DNA of 6,492 bases from Methanomicrobiales archaeon (GTDB lineage Archaea > Halobacteriota > Methanomicrobia > Methanomicrobiales > Methanoculleaceae), in assembly GCA_012521035.1 (NCBI GenBank), contig JAAYND010000054.1, positions 1 through 6,492 on the forward strand. Reading direction: 5' to 3'. A model generated the notes under the pieces. It did not search any database and was not told where the DNA came from. It saw only the letters and a list, made by a program, of their open reading frames with translations. The translations under genes were made by a program, and so were the position numbers. Below, piece by piece: positions 4,551 to 6,492 of this stretch. The stretch's first letter is position 1. Each line of letters starts with the position of its first letter.

Positions 4551-6492
4551 CTATAAGTGCGCTGAGGTCGGATGATCGGCTACAACCTCCCGTGCCCTGA
4601 GCACGGTGAGCCGGGCTCCTGCCGCCCCATCCACCCATCCGAGGTCAAACGTCCTCTCTTCTCCATGCGTCCGGCAGAACTCCTGGAGGTCGAGCATATG
4701 CCGGAGCCCCGCCGCCGCCTTCTCGTTCTGCACAAGATCGAGCGGCGGCTCCAGCAGCGGCCGGGGGAGGAAGACCATACATTTCGCCCGGCTCCGGGTC
4801 AGCGATACGTTCAGGCGGTTCCGGCTGTATATGAACTCCGCCTCCCCGAGCGCCGTCTCCACGTCGCTCACGCCGTAACTGACGATGACCGCCTCCGCCT
4901 CCTGCCCCTGCATCTTATCGACCGTATCCACAAACGGTGGGGACTTCCAGTCCCGCTCACCGGCAAGAAGGGTCCGTATGGCGCCGATCTGGGCGTGGTG
5001 CGGGCTGACGATGAAGAGGCCGTGGAGCCAGAAGAGGTAGTCGCCCTCTTCCGTCGCCGGGTAGGGCTCCCCTGTGCCGGGGGCTATGAGCCTCTCCCGG
5101 AGTTCGTGGGCAATTTTTGCGACAAGCGCCGCCTCCGCTGGGTTTTCGATCGTCGTCTGGACGTTCTCAAGCACGCAGAGGACGAGGGGGTACTCCGGAT
5201 CGAGTATCCACTCAATACACTCCTCTGCCGGCGATCTGCGGGAGAGAAGATCGATCCTCTGCCTCCCGGTATCGTCGGTTGCGGGGGTATACCCCGGGCC
5301 ATAGAGTGTCTCTGCCGCGAACCGGGAGAGGGTGTGGTTCATCCGCCAGTTCTCCCCGAGCTGGCGGGTATAGACAGGCTGGTCGGGATCGTCGCGGTGC
5401 CGGAGGTAGGCGAATATGGAGTCATCAAGCCCGGGGAGGCCGTCTTCAGGCACCGGGTATTCACCCTGGACGATCGGAGGGAGCTGGAGGTCATCCCCCG
5501 CGAGAATGAGCCGTCCCCCGTCAGCGAGGACGGGAAGCACCATCGCAAGTTCGGCCGGTCTCATCTGCGAAGCCTCATCGACGACCAGGAGATCGAGGGA
5601 GGGGAGGACTTTCTCGAGCCTCGCAAAGCTATGCACCGTCCCACCGAGGAGGAGGGAGGGGTAGCCGATGACGGTATCGGCCCGGTCATGGGGCAGTGCT
5701 TCGAGAGACCGCTTGCCGCCAGGAGTCTTGAGGTCCCGCAGCTTGTATATCGGGAGGGCGGTCGTGAGGCCGAACTCGTCGACCGATTCCTGCATCTTGA
5801 CGAGCAGATTCTCGATGGCAGCATGGGTGAACGCTGTGACGCCCACCCTTATACGCTCCCCGTTCGCCCTCCGTGCTTTGATGAGGGAGAGGAGGGCTGC
5901 TGCAAGGAAGTGCGTCTTCCCGGTGCCTGGCGGCCCCCAGACAAGGGTCAGGCGGTTCGTCAGCACCTGGTGATGTGCCCGGGCCTGGCCGGGGGTGAAC
6001 CCGCCGGTCTCAAGAGCGAGGTTCTCTGCTTCACGGATGACCTTCTCCGGTTCATCGATCGGGGAGGCGAACCCACGGGGATCCCGGAGGAGCCGGATGA
6101 ATGCGTTCCCGGGCTCTTCGTCCAGGGTGAGAAGGCGATCGATACGACGCTGGGCGGTAAAATCGGTGAACCGGGGATGGAGCACCGCGATATCTCCCTC
6201 AGCGAAGGGTGGGAAACCACGGCCGTAGGCCACCCCGAGGACAAGCCCCCTGACCTCTCCAGCGGCCCGGTCGACTATTGCATCATGGACCCGTGCAAAG
6301 CATACCCCGCTCTTCCCGGGGTTCGGGCTGTCCCGGTAGCGGAGATCGTCAAACGCCAGCTGAGCCTCTTCTCCTGCGTCTCCGTCAGGGACGAGGAGGT
6401 AGCTGAACGCCTTCGTCTGCTCAAACAGAGCGAGGTCAAGCGGGGCGAGCACCTTCCAGAAGTTCCCCTCGATCTTTTTGACGGGGATACTG
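4551..6492 (-). CDS. UPF1/DNA2-like superfamily 1 helicase (partial, 5' end outside window)
   Basis: ATP-driven DNA or RNA helicase of the UPF1/DNA2/SMUBP2 group, cytosolic. The frame runs open to the window edge, so the N-terminus is missing: about 646 codons are visible. Motif positions below count from the GTG at 6452, which is probably internal because 13 further codons (ending FWK) precede it. Seen: Q-motif FTPGQARAHHQ (152-162), Walker A GPPGTGKT (173-180), motif Ia VTAFTHAAIENLL (205-217), Walker B VDEASQM (291-297), motif III LILAGDDLQLPPI (315-327), motif IV ENWRMNHTL (367-375), motif V VDKMQGQEAEAVIVSYG (511-527), and motif VI LNVSLTRSRAKC (547-558) with the arginine finger. The residues before 150 resemble the accessory beta-barrel seen in this group. 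All core motifs are intact. Many prokaryotic relatives carry an N-terminal RecB/Cas4-like nuclease; whether this one does cannot be seen. It heads the visible operon, and its TAG stop lies 29 bases before the lipoprotein gene. Confidence 0.9.
   Translation of the reverse strand, partial: SIPVKKIEGNFWKVLAPLDLALFEQTKAFSYLLVPDGDAGEEAQLAFDDLRYRDSPNPGKSGVCFARVHDAIVDRAAGEVRGLVLGVAYGRGFPPFAEGDIAVLHPRFTDFTAQRRIDRLLTLDEEPGNAFIRLLRDPRGFASPIDEPEKVIREAENLALETGGFTPGQARAHHQVLTNRLTLVWGPPGTGKTHFLAAALLSLIKARRANGERIRVGVTAFTHAAIENLLVKMQESVDEFGLTTALPIYKLRDLKTPGGKRSLEALPHDRADTVIGYPSLLLGGTVHSFARLEKVLPSLDLLVVDEASQMRPAELAMVLPVLADGGRLILAGDDLQLPPIVQGEYPVPEDGLPGLDDSIFAYLRHRDDPDQPVYTRQLGENWRMNHTLSRFAAETLYGPGYTPATDDTGRQRIDLLSRRSPAEECIEWILDPEYPLVLCVLENVQTTIENPAEAALVAKIAHELRERLIAPGTGEPYPATEEGDYLFWLHGLFIVSPHHAQIGAIRTLLAGERDWKSPPFVDTVDKMQGQEAEAVIVSYGVSDVETALGEAEFIYSRNRLNVSLTRSRAKCMVFLPRPLLEPPLDLVQNEKAAAGLRHMLDLQEFCRTHGEERTFDLGWVDGAAGARLTVLRAREVVADHPTSAHL

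Noticed and set aside
4551..4557. TATA-like CTTATAG on the minus strand over the helicase stop as a private promoter of the lipoprotein gene
   Set aside because: Transcription would then begin about 26 bases on, near 4528, cutting into the Shine-Dalgarno site. The short gap fits an operon better.
4522..4638. 39-residue N-terminal extension of the lipoprotein hydrolase, starting at 4638
   Set aside because: It would place the signal peptide and lipobox inside the protein and overlap the 3' end of the helicase gene. The start at 4521 has its own ribosome site.
6450..6452. GTG as the true start of the helicase
   Set aside because: The frame continues upstream to the window edge with plausible protein sequence and there is no purine-rich site before the GTG, so it is most likely an internal valine.

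Overview
The window looks like chromosomal DNA of a hydrogenotrophic methanogenic archaeon, most likely of the Methanomicrobiales (Methanoculleus or Methanofollis type). This is inferred from four things. The coding is GC-rich. The 5'-3' signals are archaeal: purine-rich Shine-Dalgarno sites, A/T boxes about 26 nt before a start, and short T-runs after stops. A fused ADP-forming acyl-CoA synthetase is present. The superoxide dismutase has the His-for-Gln active-site pattern of methanogen enzymes. No tRNA, rRNA, CRISPR, transposon or phage signature was seen.

The left part (1-3000) is on the plus strand. A 680-residue ADP-forming acetate/acyl-CoA ligase (64-2106) carries its ATP-grasp (beta) half in front of its CoA-binding (alpha) half. 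A T-run ends that unit. After a 232-base spacer with an A/T box at 2311-2318 comes a cytosolic Fe/Mn superoxide dismutase (2339-2977). It has no Shine-Dalgarno site and is probably translated from a leaderless mRNA.

The right part (3061-6492) is on the minus strand and converges on the first. It reads as one operon, in transcription order: the C-terminal 646 residues or so of a UPF1/DNA2-type superfamily 1 helicase (5' end outside the window); a 405-residue lipoprotein joining a ComEC-like metallo-beta-lactamase-fold hydrolase to a lamin-tail domain; and a 79-residue DUF3006 protein. Gene gaps are 29 and 3 bases, and the last pair looks translationally coupled.

The ligase belongs to acetyl-CoA/acetate energy or carbon metabolism, and the dismutase to oxygen tolerance in an anaerobe. 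The minus-strand operon is the least conventional part. It places an intracellular nucleic-acid helicase beside a surface-anchored hydrolase of the type that ends ComEC DNA-uptake proteins, with no ComEC channel domain in view. A joint role in handling DNA is a hypothesis only.
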